Shown here piece by piece: positions 52,084-61,489 of a DNA stretch of 64,000 bases. A program made the position numbers and the translations under genes. Location: NCBI RefSeq assembly GCF_002876705.1, contig NZ_MDAG01000002.1:122020-186019 (forward strand), read 5' to 3'. How positions within the stretch are numbered: position 1 is the stretch's first letter; every line of letters begins with the position of its first letter. The notes beneath the pieces are model-generated. The model worked only from the letters and a program-made list of their open reading frames with translations. It was not told the origin of the DNA and did no database searches. Source of the DNA: Enterovibrio norvegicus_B. Its GTDB lineage: Bacteria; Pseudomonadota; Gammaproteobacteria; Enterobacterales; Vibrionaceae.

Positions 52084-54990
52084 TTAGGCTTCGTTAACGG
52101 TTGCTGATTGCTTTTCTTGTTTGGGTTTGATGATTCTGAGTAGCGCTGCTTCATCGACGTTATCGCGTTGAGATGCAGGCAAAAAAGCATCGGCATATTG
52201 TAGGTATACTTTCTGTTCAATGAAGATCTTATAAAGTTTCGGATCGATGTGCCTATCTTTGGCCATAAACGCGAGGATTTTGAGTGCTTCACTGAGGGTT
52301 TTAGCTTTCTTGTAAGGGCGATCGCTGGCAGTCAATGCTTCGAAAATATCGGCGACTGACATGATACGGGCATCGATGGATAAGTTACTTTCATCTAACC
52401 CATAGGGATAACCTTTGCCATCGAGTTTTTCATGGTGCCCACCTGCGATCTCAGGCACCAGCTCTAGGTGTTTAGGGTAAGGCAGTTTTTTGAGCATGTT
52501 GATGGTTTGGATGATGTGATCGTTGATGATAAAGCGCTCTTCTTCCGTTAACGTGCCACGTTGAATCGATAAGTTATACAATTCACCACGGTTATATTGA
52601 AGCTCTGGAATAGCGAGGCTAAATGCCCAGTTTTCAAACGTCTCTTTCTGCTGATCAAGCCAAGGAATGTGGTGATAGAGATCATCGGAAAGCACCTGCT
52701 CTTTGCAAGGCAGCGCGCATGATGGCATTTGTTTGCGGCGGCTTTCTTCTTCCCATGAAAGGCCGAGCGTGTCGTCAATGGTGCGGTACCAGGTACGTTG
52801 CGAAATGATGTTGAGACGCGTAACGCTTTGCTCATCCATAAACTCTGCGCCGACATTACTTTTTGCAACGAACGCAAAATCTTCATCTAGTGCTTCAAGT
52901 TCCTTTTTCAACCAAACGTCGAGTTCTTGTTGAGGTTCACCCTCGGCACGCTTCTTCCAATACTGAATTTCTTTATCGCGCTTTAATACCTCAAAGCGGG
53001 TACGCACTTCGTGGATGCGATTGTAAATGGTCTCCAATTTGGTGGCTTTATCAACGACGTATTCAGGCGTCGTCACCTTGCCACAGTCATGCAGCCATGC
53101 AGCAAAATACAGCGCCTCTCGTGATTGTTCATTGAGCGTAAAGTCAGGGAAATACGTGGTGTCCTTGTTGACTGCATCGGCCAGCATAAAGGTAAGTTCA
53201 GGAACACGTTGGCAATGTCCGCCAGTGTACGGTGATTTGGTATCGATGGCCGATGCCATCATTTCAATGAAGGATTTGAAAAGATGTTTTTGAGCGACGA
53301 CGCGGTCCCAATTTTCTTTGATGAGTGAGGCGAAACCCAAGAACTGACGAATGAAGGGCAGTTTCTCTTCCTGTTTTGCTGATACGGGTCGATTAAAGCC
53401 AACCATGACATAACCAATACAGTCACCGTCGCGATTGTTCAGTCTTAATAACCAAGCATGGTGAAGTGAGGAAGGTAAATTGCCGCTGTCTTGTTCTGCC
53501 ATCGAAGGCGTAAAACTGACGAAATTTTGGTTAGAGAGATCTGCTTGAACACGCGTTGACGTGGACAGCAATTTTTCTAAATGAATATTGCTGCCGCAAG
53601 TCGTGGACGGGTATTGGGCAGTCAGTTCAAGCATGTCGCGATCTTTCGCGGAGTTCGTCCACATCAAGACATAGTCGGCATCTGTAGTTTGTTGGCAATG
53701 TAAAACGATGTCGGTGAGAAGCGAATCAAAATTCGTACTGTGTGAGACGCGATGCAAGGTATCGAGGAAACCGCTGATGGTGTCGGACATCATGCTGATG
53801 GACTCAGACAACTCTTTCACTTCAACGACATTCGATTTCACCTTTGACACGGTAGAAAAATCGAATTGGCGAATCCTCTTTGTGGCTTCGCCCAGTTTTT
53901 TCAGGGGCGTAGCAATTCTTGCTGACGCCACTAAGACCATGGCAGTGCCAAGAACAAGGCCAAGGAAGCTGATGATGATTTGATTGTTTCTCGCGTCAAT
54001 CGCACTGCCTATCAATTGCTTCTCCGGTATGGCTTTTGCGAGCCAAAGCCCTCGCTCCCCGCCAAATGTGATGCGCGCCAAACTCAGCATCCATGTTTCC
54101 CCTTTGTGTTCGACGTTGAGTGAGGTTTTTTGCCAATCGTCGGTTTTATAGAGATTGTTCAATGGAGACGCGGAAAGGGCTTGTAGGTGTTCTTTCTGTG
54201 AACGGCCAGACGATGCGTCTGGCAGAAAGCCAGTGTGTGCGAAGATCTTACGGCTGTCGTCGAGCAACATGAGCTGAGTGTCTTCCGAGTCCATCAGACT
54301 ATTGAGGAAACTCGACAGTGACGCGAGGGTGATGTCTGCAGCGATGACGCCATCGTTGTCGGGCAACTGGCGTGATAGCGTAATGCCCATTCGCTGTATG
54401 AAGAAGTAGAAATAGGGATCAGTTATGTGGATTTTACCGCTCTCTGGCGCAGCTTTATACCATGGTCGAGTGGTTGGTTTATAGTCGATGCTATCTGTGT
54501 CGACCGAGATGAAATTGAGCTTCTCGTCGTAATAAGAACGCACCTGAAGTCCATTGTTGTTATTGATGTCCACCATGAGGTGACTATTGTCAGGTGTTGA
54601 AAATTGGTGCCTCATAAAGGTGGGCTTGGTGGAACGCACAAACGCGGATTCCTCTGACGGATAACCGACGTACACTGACAATACATCTGGGTTGTTTTCC
54701 ATCACGGCATTAATGGTAGAAAGCCATTGTTTATCGTTAGAAGCATGTAACTGACGGCCATATTTTGAAACTGCTAAAGAATCAATGGCGGTAAGGACGG
54801 GCAAAGTGAGCTTTTGAAAAGCCAGCTTTACTTGCTCAGCATTTTGGCGAGTGCGTTCTTCTGCAAGTTCTTGATTGAGCGCTTTTGAGTTTTGGTAGCT
54901 GAGCACGATTAAAATAATGGATAGAACAGATACCACCGAAAAGAAAATGCCAGCAATGTGTATTTGAAGTGTGTAACGGCGGTTTAGCAT
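52084..54990 (-). CDS. dCache-HAMP-HD-GYP cyclic di-GMP phosphodiesterase, large
   Basis: 968 residues. Membrane segments at about 10-30 and 328-350 enclose a dCache sensor domain (RPWYKAAPESGKIHITDPYF is typical). A HAMP linker and a GAF-like region (about 420-560) follow. The C-terminal part is an HD-GYP domain: HD dyad in YFAAWLHDCGKVTTPEYV, and later GGHHEKLDGKGYPYGL with DIFEALTASDRPYKKA. Between the two halves lies an insertion of about 170 residues, rich in charge, absent from standard HD-GYP domains. It should break down cyclic di-GMP in response to a periplasmic ligand. Next to motY, so an influence on motility is likely. Confidence 0.9.
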   Translation of the reverse strand: MLNRRYTLQIHIAGIFFSVVSVLSIILIVLSYQNSKALNQELAEERTRQNAEQVKLAFQKLTLPVLTAIDSLAVSKYGRQLHASNDKQWLSTINAVMENNPDVLSVYVGYPSEESAFVRSTKPTFMRHQFSTPDNSHLMVDINNNNGLQVRSYYDEKLNFISVDTDSIDYKPTTRPWYKAAPESGKIHITDPYFYFFIQRMGITLSRQLPDNDGVIAADITLASLSSFLNSLMDSEDTQLMLLDDSRKIFAHTGFLPDASSGRSQKEHLQALSASPLNNLYKTDDWQKTSLNVEHKGETWMLSLARITFGGERGLWLAKAIPEKQLIGSAIDARNNQIIISFLGLVLGTAMVLVASARIATPLKKLGEATKRIRQFDFSTVSKVKSNVVEVKELSESISMMSDTISGFLDTLHRVSHSTNFDSLLTDIVLHCQQTTDADYVLMWTNSAKDRDMLELTAQYPSTTCGSNIHLEKLLSTSTRVQADLSNQNFVSFTPSMAEQDSGNLPSSLHHAWLLRLNNRDGDCIGYVMVGFNRPVSAKQEEKLPFIRQFLGFASLIKENWDRVVAQKHLFKSFIEMMASAIDTKSPYTGGHCQRVPELTFMLADAVNKDTTYFPDFTLNEQSREALYFAAWLHDCGKVTTPEYVVDKATKLETIYNRIHEVRTRFEVLKRDKEIQYWKKRAEGEPQQELDVWLKKELEALDEDFAFVAKSNVGAEFMDEQSVTRLNIISQRTWYRTIDDTLGLSWEEESRRKQMPSCALPCKEQVLSDDLYHHIPWLDQQKETFENWAFSLAIPELQYNRGELYNLSIQRGTLTEEERFIINDHIIQTINMLKKLPYPKHLELVPEIAGGHHEKLDGKGYPYGLDESNLSIDARIMSVADIFEALTASDRPYKKAKTLSEALKILAFMAKDRHIDPKLYKIFIEQKVYLQYADAFLPASQRDNVDEAALLRIIKPKQEKQSATVNEA

Positions 54991-55349
54991 CCTGGTTGTC
55001 GTCTTGTTAATGAGACAGTGTGTAGAGACTATCAGATAAAAAGCTGCGTTTTATGGTTTCGTTCAACTATCTGAATTGCATCACGAATATTTTTAATTGT
55101 TGACAAATTAATCACTTGCAACGCAGTTGTTAGCACTGTTGCAATGATGCAAATAAGAAGGCCATGCTGCCTTTTTACTTGGCGAATGTTTCATTCTTTT
55201 TCTTTGTGATTGACACAACACTTCACGCTTATCATGCAAAATGTCTTTAGGCGGTTTTCATTCAAAAATTGAATATGGAACAAAAAGATCAGCGTCAGCG
55301 TGAATGCATTGAGGGGGCGGTAATGAAGAGGGTGGAGAGCATAAAAGAG
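54991..55349. other. Gap between the HD-GYP gene and the gloA terminator
   Basis: 359 bases without a protein gene. Contains an inverted repeat TTGCAAC-N15-GTTGCAA (55116-55144), 9 bases past a TTGACA, and shortly after it a small hairpin AAGGC/GCCTT followed by five T (55158-55176). This could be a short plus-strand transcript, but the evidence is thin. Confidence 0.35.
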
Positions 55350-55384
55350 AAAAGCCATGCGGAATCAGTATCAGCATGGCTTTT
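55350..55384 (-). terminator. Rho-independent terminator of gloA
   Basis: Stem AAAAGCCATGC/GCATGGCTTTT with a 13-base loop; U-rich tail on the minus strand. Confidence 0.75.
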
Positions 55385-55425
55385 AAATACGGACCGTTAA
55401 GCGTTTGGGAATGCGAAAACGTCGA

Positions 55426-55842
55426 TTACTTCCCTAGACCTGCAGACGCACTCTTGTTTTGAATAAGCTCGATCTTATAGCCATCAGGGTCTTCAACGAA
55501 GGCGATTTCGGTTGAGCCGCCTTTTACTGGGCCTGGCTCACGGGTGATGTTTGCACCGGCTGCACGCAGGGTGTCACAGGTTGCGTAAATATCATCAACA
55601 CCGATTGCTATATGGCCGAATGCGGAACCGTGCTCATACTCAGTGGTGCCCCAGTTATAAGTAAGCTCAATCACTGCGCCTGTTGATTCATCACCGTAAC
55701 CCACGAATGCGAGGGTGTATTCGTACTGTTCATTTTCGTTTTTACGCAGTAATTGCATGCCCATGACGTCGGTATAAAAGCCTATTGAACGATCCAAATC
55801 GCCAACGCGGATCATGGTATGCAGAATACGACCGTTGCTCAT
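55426..55842 (-). CDS. gloA: Lactoylglutathione lyase (glyoxalase I)
   Basis: 138 residues; converts the methylglyoxal-glutathione adduct to lactoylglutathione. The four metal ligands are visible: H in ILHTMIRVGDL, E in GAVIELTYNWG, H in AFGHIAIGVDD and E in DGYKIELIQNK. It is the short Ni-type bacterial form. The ATG has GGAGAG upstream. It lies downstream of the rnf-nth group on the same strand, with a 115-base gap. Confidence 0.97.
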   Translation of the reverse strand: MSNGRILHTMIRVGDLDRSIGFYTDVMGMQLLRKNENEQYEYTLAFVGYGDESTGAVIELTYNWGTTEYEHGSAFGHIAIGVDDIYATCDTLRAAGANITREPGPVKGGSTEIAFVEDPDGYKIELIQNKSASAGLGK

Positions 55843-55957
55843 GTTGCTCTCCTTTATTGTTTTTACCGACAGTCTACGCCCTCTTGGGCGTCGCTATCGA
55901 TTAAGATTCATCCAGAATGCCTAAGGGGGACGTTTGCCCGTTTTGATGACGGTGTGC

Positions 55958-56599
55958 TTACTCGTCTGGGTAGATTTTGTCTTTAAACTCACAAAGATCT
56001 TCAATCACGCAACTACCACAACGCGGTTTTCTCGCGACGCATGTATAGCGTCCATGCAGAATGAGCCAATGGTGCACGTCCACTTTGAATTCTTTTGGTA
56101 CGACTTTCAGCAGTTTTTCTTCTACCTGATCAACATTCTTGCCCATCGCGAATTTAGTACGGTTAGATACGCGAAAGATATGGGTATCAACAGCGATGGT
56201 TGGCCAGCCAAATGCGGTGTTAAGTACCACATTTGCGGTTTTACGTCCGACACCGGGTAACGCTTCTAGCGCTTCTCGGTCTTCTGGTATTTCGCCACCG
56301 TGCTGTTCAACCAAGATACGGCATGTCTTGATGACGTTTTCGGCCTTTGAATTAAACAACCCAATGGTTTTGATATAGCCCTTAACCCCATCAACGCCCA
56401 AGTCCAAGATGCTTTGCGGTGTATTGGCAACCGGATAAAGCTTATCCGTCGCCTTGTTGACACTTACATCCGTGGCCTGCGCAGATAGCAGTACTGCGAT
56501 CAGCAGTTCAAACGGTGACGTCCAATTTAGCTCGGTTTCTGGGTGCGGGTTTTCAGCGCGAAGGCGCTCTAATATCTCAACACGTTTTTGGTTATTCAT
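55958..56599 (-). CDS. nth: Endonuclease III
   Basis: 213 residues. A DNA glycosylase/AP lyase that removes oxidised pyrimidines. Helix-hairpin-helix LPGVGRKTANVVLNTAFG contains the catalytic lysine (about K120), and the catalytic aspartate is in AVDTHIFRVSNR (about D138). The C-terminal 4Fe-4S loop reads CVARKPRCGSCVIEDLC. It follows rnfE by 21 bases at the end of the rnf operon, the standard gammaproteobacterial order. Confidence 0.97.
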   Translation of the reverse strand: MNNQKRVEILERLRAENPHPETELNWTSPFELLIAVLLSAQATDVSVNKATDKLYPVANTPQSILDLGVDGVKGYIKTIGLFNSKAENVIKTCRILVEQHGGEIPEDREALEALPGVGRKTANVVLNTAFGWPTIAVDTHIFRVSNRTKFAMGKNVDQVEEKLLKVVPKEFKVDVHHWLILHGRYTCVARKPRCGSCVIEDLCEFKDKIYPDE

Positions 56600-56620
56600 T
56601 CTTCATCCGTAAAGCGTTTT

Positions 56621-57313
56621 TTAATCTGCCGAGGTGATGCGCACACGTTCGATCACGGCTTTTTCTTTTGGCTGTTTCTTCGCTTGGCGTTCATCCAACA
56701 CGTTCTTCGCAGCAATTAAGAAGCCTACGGTTAAGAATGCACCGGGTGGTAGCATAGCCAGCAAGAATGCACTGTCGAAGTGGAACACTTCAATGCGCAT
56801 GCCCGCCGCCCAATCACCAAGAAGGCGGTCTGCACCATCAAACAAGGTACCGTTACCTAGAATTTCACGAATCGCGCCGAGCACGACAAGCGATGCGGTC
56901 ATGCCCATGCCCATCCAAAATCCATCAAGCACTGATGGCAATGGCGTGTTCTTAGAGGCAAAGGCTTCAGCTCGACCGATGATGATGCAGTTGGTCACGA
57001 TCAATGGGATGAAAATACCCAATGATTGATAAAGGCCAAAGGCATAGGCGTTCATCAGCAGCTGCACACAGGTGACCAGTGACGCAATGATCATGACGAA
57101 GATCGGGATGCGGACTTCTTTCGGTACCCACTGGCGAACCAATGAAACGATAAGGTTCGAGCCGACAAGCACTAACAGGGTGGCAAGCCCCAACCCAAGT
57201 GCGTTAGTGACGGTGGCGGAAACCGCGAGCAGAGGACACAAGCCAAGAAGTTGCACCAATGCGGGGTTGTTATTCCACAACCCATTTTTCATCAATTCTT
57301 TGTTTTGACTCAT
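56621..57313 (-). CDS. rnfE: Electron transport complex subunit RnfE (RsxE)
   Basis: 230 residues with six membrane helices. Begins MSQNKELMKNGLWNNNPALV, then LLGLCPLLAVSATVTNALGL, the RnfE/NqrD signature. Part of the membrane complex that couples ferredoxin and NAD electron transfer to ion movement, or in E. coli reduces SoxR. It overlaps the end of rnfG by four bases. Confidence 0.96.
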   Translation of the reverse strand: MSQNKELMKNGLWNNNPALVQLLGLCPLLAVSATVTNALGLGLATLLVLVGSNLIVSLVRQWVPKEVRIPIFVMIIASLVTCVQLLMNAYAFGLYQSLGIFIPLIVTNCIIIGRAEAFASKNTPLPSVLDGFWMGMGMTASLVVLGAIREILGNGTLFDGADRLLGDWAAGMRIEVFHFDSAFLLAMLPPGAFLTVGFLIAAKNVLDERQAKKQPKEKAVIERVRITSAD

Positions 57314-57942
57314 GATGCATCTCCACAGTCACGAGGTTGGCGAATGATTTGTTCTTGATGTTGGCTGACATACCATGCTGCTTTTCGGGCTGCACTCACC
57401 ACGGCTCTGGGCGTGATGGTTGCACCTGTGAACTGGTCAAACTGGCCGCCATCTTTGAACACTGCCCAACGTTTGTCATCAGCACTTTCAAGCGTTTTTC
57501 CACTGAACGACAATACCCAATCAGACACGTTTAAATCAATTTTATCGCCGAGACCGGGTGTTTCATTGTGTTGAAGTACGCGAACACCCAATACGGTGTT
57601 GTTGGTATCTACACCGACAAGCACTTTGATGGCTCCGTTGTAGCCATCTGGTGCGATGGCTTCAATAGCCATGGCTGTTGGCTCACCGTTTTTACTGGCG
57701 AGATACACTGGCATAGGTGCATCCGTGCCAAGGTCTTGGCTTGTGACTAGCGTGCAGGTCTTTGCCAAAGGGTTGTCATGAATGTCAGCAGGAATCACTT
57801 GGTTCAATACCTCTAACAACTGTAAACGTTGCTGTTCGGCAATGGTGTCTTCCGTGAGTGAGTGTGTTATGGCCACTAACCCCGTAGAAAGCAGCGCAGC
57901 GATTGCCAGAATCGCACCGTTGTTTCTCATCGCGCGAATCAT
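57310..57942 (-). CDS. rnfG: Electron transport complex subunit RnfG (RsxG)
   Basis: 210 residues with one N-terminal membrane helix (about 9-28) and a periplasmic FMN-binding domain. The covalent flavin site is the threonine of DQFTGATITPRAVVSA (SGATxT-type motif) at about residue 175. VLQHNETPGLGDKI is also characteristic. It overlaps rnfD by four bases and rnfE by four bases. Confidence 0.96.
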   Translation of the reverse strand: MIRAMRNNGAILAIAALLSTGLVAITHSLTEDTIAEQQRLQLLEVLNQVIPADIHDNPLAKTCTLVTSQDLGTDAPMPVYLASKNGEPTAMAIEAIAPDGYNGAIKVLVGVDTNNTVLGVRVLQHNETPGLGDKIDLNVSDWVLSFSGKTLESADDKRWAVFKDGGQFDQFTGATITPRAVVSAARKAAWYVSQHQEQIIRQPRDCGDAS

Positions 57943-59000
57943 TTGCTTTCCTTCTGGTGACCGTAGGTGGTTGGTTTGGTGTAGTAATCAATCAATGGCA
58001 CACACATGTTTGCTATCAGAACAGCAAATGCGACGCCATCTGGGAAACCACCAAACGTGCGAATGAGGTAGATCAGCATGCCAATCATGGCACCAAATAC
58101 CAATCGGCCTTTGGTTGTGGTTGAAGCTGAAACCGGATCGGTTGCAATGAAAAAGGCGCCCAGCATGGTTGCACCTGAGAACAGGTGAATGAGTGGGGTA
58201 GCGACAGCATCAGGGCTGATGGCATAACCAAAAACGCTAAAAACAAACAGGGTCACCAGCATGGCGACCGGGATCTGCCATTGAATAACGCGTTGTTTGA
58301 GAAGCACTAACCCACCCGCCAAGAAGGCAAGGTTAACCCATCCCCAGCCTAGCCCAACAAAGGTGCCAAATACTGGCTCTTGAACGGCTTCAGAGGCCGT
58401 TTTACCTGCTAACAATGCCGTTTTCACGGTGTCTAGCGGCGTCGCCATGGTGATACCATCTACGGTATGGCGTAATTGGTCAACGCTGAATCCATCGGTG
58501 CTTAAGCCTGTCAGAACCGTCGATACGCTGTCCATAAAACCTAATGGCTGCGCGATCAATGAAGAAGGCGGAAGCCATGTGGTCATTTGTACTGGAAATG
58601 AAATCAGCAAGACAACATACGCGACCATGGCTGGGTTGAAGAGATTCTGACCCAGTCCACCATAAAGATGTTTTGCAATCACAATCGCAAACAGTGCCCC
58701 GATAACCGCAATCCACCAAGGTGCGAATGGAGGCACGGCAATGCCAATCAGTAAGCCAGTGAGTAGTGCGGTGTTGTCTTGTAAGTAGCGTTTTACTGGA
58801 CGTTTGCGCATGGCGACGATAGCCGCTTCAGCCAACATGGCTGTGACAGAGGCAATCGTGATTTGGAGTAGCACTCCCCAGCCAAAGAAATAACAAAGCG
58901 CAGCAATGCCTGGAAGCGTACAAAGGATCACCATCATCATGATGTCGCTGGTACTTTTGCGGTTGTGGCTGTGCGGGCTACTGGCAATAAAAAAGGCCAC
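57939..59000 (-). CDS. rnfD: Electron transport complex subunit RnfD (RsxD)
   Basis: 353 residues with about ten membrane helices. Begins MAFFIASSPHSHNRKSTSDI, the usual RnfD start. The covalent flavin threonine is in the SVDQLRHTVDGITMATPLDT region (about residue 187, DGITMATP). Lies two bases after the rnfC stop and overlaps rnfG. Confidence 0.96.
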   Translation of the reverse strand: MAFFIASSPHSHNRKSTSDIMMMVILCTLPGIAALCYFFGWGVLLQITIASVTAMLAEAAIVAMRKRPVKRYLQDNTALLTGLLIGIAVPPFAPWWIAVIGALFAIVIAKHLYGGLGQNLFNPAMVAYVVLLISFPVQMTTWLPPSSLIAQPLGFMDSVSTVLTGLSTDGFSVDQLRHTVDGITMATPLDTVKTALLAGKTASEAVQEPVFGTFVGLGWGWVNLAFLAGGLVLLKQRVIQWQIPVAMLVTLFVFSVFGYAISPDAVATPLIHLFSGATMLGAFFIATDPVSASTTTKGRLVFGAMIGMLIYLIRTFGGFPDGVAFAVLIANMCVPLIDYYTKPTTYGHQKESK

Positions 59001-59002
59001 GT

Positions 59003-61489
59003 CTATTTATCCTCGTCGTTTTTCTTTATCTGCGCTGCTTTGCGTGCTTTGGCACGTGCAATGGCAGCAGCGACAGCGGCTTTCTTCGGATCGATGTCTT
59101 CGCCTGCTGGTTCGACAGTGTCAGATTCAGAGGCGTCCGCATCTGTTTCCGTTGTTGCCTCGGCCTGTTGTGCCGCTTTGCGTGCTTTGGCACGGGCAAC
59201 GGCAGCAGCGACAGCGGCTTTCTTCGGATCAATGTCTTCGGCGGCTGGTTCGACAGTGTCAGATTCAGAGGCATCAGCATCCGTTTCCGGTGATGCCTCG
59301 GCCTGTTGTGCCGCTTTGCGTGCTTTGGCACGGGCAACGGCAGCAGCGACAGCGGCTTTTTTCGGATCGATATCTTCAACAACCGGTTCAACCGTCTCAG
59401 GCTCTGCAGGTGCGTTGTTTGTTTCCGTAGGCGCTTCTGCTTTCTGTGCTGCTTTGCGTGCTTTTGCTCGTGCCACGGCGGCAGCAACAGCCGCCTTTTT
59501 CGGATCGACATCCGCCGTGCTTTCATCTTCTGATGTTTGCGGTGTATCAGCTTGTTGCGCTTCTTTGCGCGCTTTAGCCCGAGCAATGGCAGCAGCAACA
59601 GCGGCTTTTTTCGGATCGACGTCAGCTGCGCTTTCTTCTTTTGCTGCTTGCGGCGCATCAGCTTGCTGTGCATCTTTGCGTGCTTTGGCACGAGCAATGG
59701 CGGCAGCGACAGCCGCTTTTTTCGGATCTACATCTGCAGCGCTTTCGCTGGCATTCACGTTCGATGGTTCAGCCAGAGCCGCTTGCTCTGCTTTGCGCTC
59801 ACGAGCTTGGCGTTTACGCTCTTCGCGCAGTTTCTTCATCTCGCTGTTATCAGGCTCGGCTTGGCCACTTTCTGCGGCTTCGGCTTGTTTCGCCTTTGCT
59901 TTAGCAATGGCAGCAGCCACTGCAGGTTTAACTGCGGTCGCAGCGCTACCTTGTTCTGATTTTGCTTTCACTCGGGCAATGGCTGCAGCGATGGCGTCAC
60001 CGTCACTGGATTTTTCCATCGCCTTACGACGATTTTCTGCCGCCTCTTTATGACGAGCTTCGCGTTTTTCTTTTTCGCGTTCCATGCGCGTTTTTTTCGC
60101 TTCGAAGCGTTCACGTGCACGTTCTGCAGCCACCGCTTCTGCATTTAGATGGCGAATTTCTGCTTTTGCTTGGCGGTAATACTGCACCAAGGGAATTTCA
60201 CTTGGGCAAACATACGCACAAGCGCCGCATTCTATGCAATCGAACAAGTTATATTCTTCACACTTGTCGAAGTCTTGGTCTTTTGCGTACCACTGAAGTT
60301 GCTGAGGCAATAAAGAAGCAGGACATGCTTCTGCACAAGCGCTACAGCGAATACAGGCCATTTCACCTTGGGATGGCGCGATTTCACGTCGGCTTGGCAC
60401 TAACACACAGTTAGTCACTTTCGTGACAGGTACATCCGCATGTGGCACGGTAAATCCCATCATTGGGCCACCAATGATTAAACGCTCAAGGCGTTTATCT
60501 TGTTTGTAGCCATGCTTTTCAAGCAGAAAACGCACGGGTGTGCCAAGCAATACCCAACGATTACGTTGTTCTTCTAGCGTGGTACCCGTGAGCGTTACCA
60601 CGCGCTGAACCAATGGCTCACCATCAATGACTGCGCGCTTAATAGCATGAACGGTACCGATGTTTTGCATCAGCACACCAATGGCAGCAGGGATCCCTTT
60701 CGCGGGAACTTCTTTACCCGTGATGAGCTTAATGAGCTGCTTTTCGCCGCCAGAAGGGTATTTCGTTGGCACCACTTGAACGATGATGTTTTTCTTATCA
60801 CCAATCGCCAGCTTTAACGCAGCAATGGCTTCTGGCTTATTGTCTTCAAGCGCGAGCACTGCCAGTTTAGGTTGCACAATGTGTTGGAGGATTTCGACGC
60901 CTTGAACAATTTCATCAGCGTGTTCCTGCATTAAGCGATCGTCAGCGGTAATGTAAGGCTCACATTCGGCGCCATTGATGATCAGTATTTCTGTGCGCGC
61001 AAGACCTGTTTGTAGCTTACGGGCAGAAGGGAAGCCTGCGCCACCCATGCCGGCGATGCCCATCATTCGGATATGATCGACCAATGCATCTGCCGCGGTA
61101 TCTTGGTAGTTTTCGATGGGGGATTTATCGCCCCATACTTCTTCGAAATCTGGACGAATCACCAAGCAGGTATCGCTTAACCCTGATGCGTGGGCAATGG
61201 TGCGAGGCTCAATGGCAACAACTTCGCCTGACGTTGGCGCATGTACAGGACAAGATTGGAGCGTGTCCGATTTAGTGAGCGGCTGTCCTTTAAGAACGCG
61301 ATCGCCGATGTTCACCAGTACCTGACCCGCAGAACCAATGTGTTGTTTCAGTGGCAGAACAATTTCATTCGGAATATCGACAGGAATGATGGATTGCTCG
61401 CTAGACTGACGCTTGTTTTCCGGCGGGTGGATGCCGCCATGGAAATCCCACACCTGCCCATGTTTAATTTGTTCAAGTAACGCGATCAT
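59003..61489 (-). CDS. rnfC: Electron transport complex subunit RnfC (RsxC) with long repeat tail
   Basis: 828 residues. The N-terminal 450 residues are the usual RnfC core: NADH/FMN-binding region with GMAGMGGAGFPSARKL, then two 4Fe-4S motifs, CIRCSACAEACP and CIECGACAYVCP. The rest is a tail rich in alanine, lysine and glutamate. From residue 586 it holds six copies of a unit with core D(V/I)DPKKAAVAAA(I/V)ARAKARK; the first two units are 36 residues long, the next three 46, and the last ends the protein. Two weaker copies precede them. The repeats are near-identical at DNA level too (59040-59740). It overlaps rnfB by four bases. Confidence 0.96.
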   Translation of the reverse strand: MIALLEQIKHGQVWDFHGGIHPPENKRQSSEQSIIPVDIPNEIVLPLKQHIGSAGQVLVNIGDRVLKGQPLTKSDTLQSCPVHAPTSGEVVAIEPRTIAHASGLSDTCLVIRPDFEEVWGDKSPIENYQDTAADALVDHIRMMGIAGMGGAGFPSARKLQTGLARTEILIINGAECEPYITADDRLMQEHADEIVQGVEILQHIVQPKLAVLALEDNKPEAIAALKLAIGDKKNIIVQVVPTKYPSGGEKQLIKLITGKEVPAKGIPAAIGVLMQNIGTVHAIKRAVIDGEPLVQRVVTLTGTTLEEQRNRWVLLGTPVRFLLEKHGYKQDKRLERLIIGGPMMGFTVPHADVPVTKVTNCVLVPSRREIAPSQGEMACIRCSACAEACPASLLPQQLQWYAKDQDFDKCEEYNLFDCIECGACAYVCPSEIPLVQYYRQAKAEIRHLNAEAVAAERARERFEAKKTRMEREKEKREARHKEAAENRRKAMEKSSDGDAIAAAIARVKAKSEQGSAATAVKPAVAAAIAKAKAKQAEAAESGQAEPDNSEMKKLREERKRQARERKAEQAALAEPSNVNASESAADVDPKKAAVAAAIARAKARKDAQQADAPQAAKEESAADVDPKKAAVAAAIARAKARKEAQQADTPQTSEDESTADVDPKKAAVAAAVARAKARKAAQKAEAPTETNNAPAEPETVEPVVEDIDPKKAAVAAAVARAKARKAAQQAEASPETDADASESDTVEPAAEDIDPKKAAVAAAVARAKARKAAQQAEATTETDADASESDTVEPAGEDIDPKKAAVAAAIARAKARKAAQIKKNDEDK
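59030..59740 (-). repeat. In-frame tandem repeats encoding the RnfC tail
   Basis: Six repeats of about 108 or 138 bp, whole-codon lengths. The 138-bp units at about 59090-59230 and 59230-59365 differ at only a few positions. Such tracts shrink and grow by recombination without breaking the frame. Confidence 0.85.

Noticed and set aside
59026..59959. Several long frames on both strands over the RnfC tail
   Set aside because: Produced by the in-frame repeats of rnfC; no start signals of their own.
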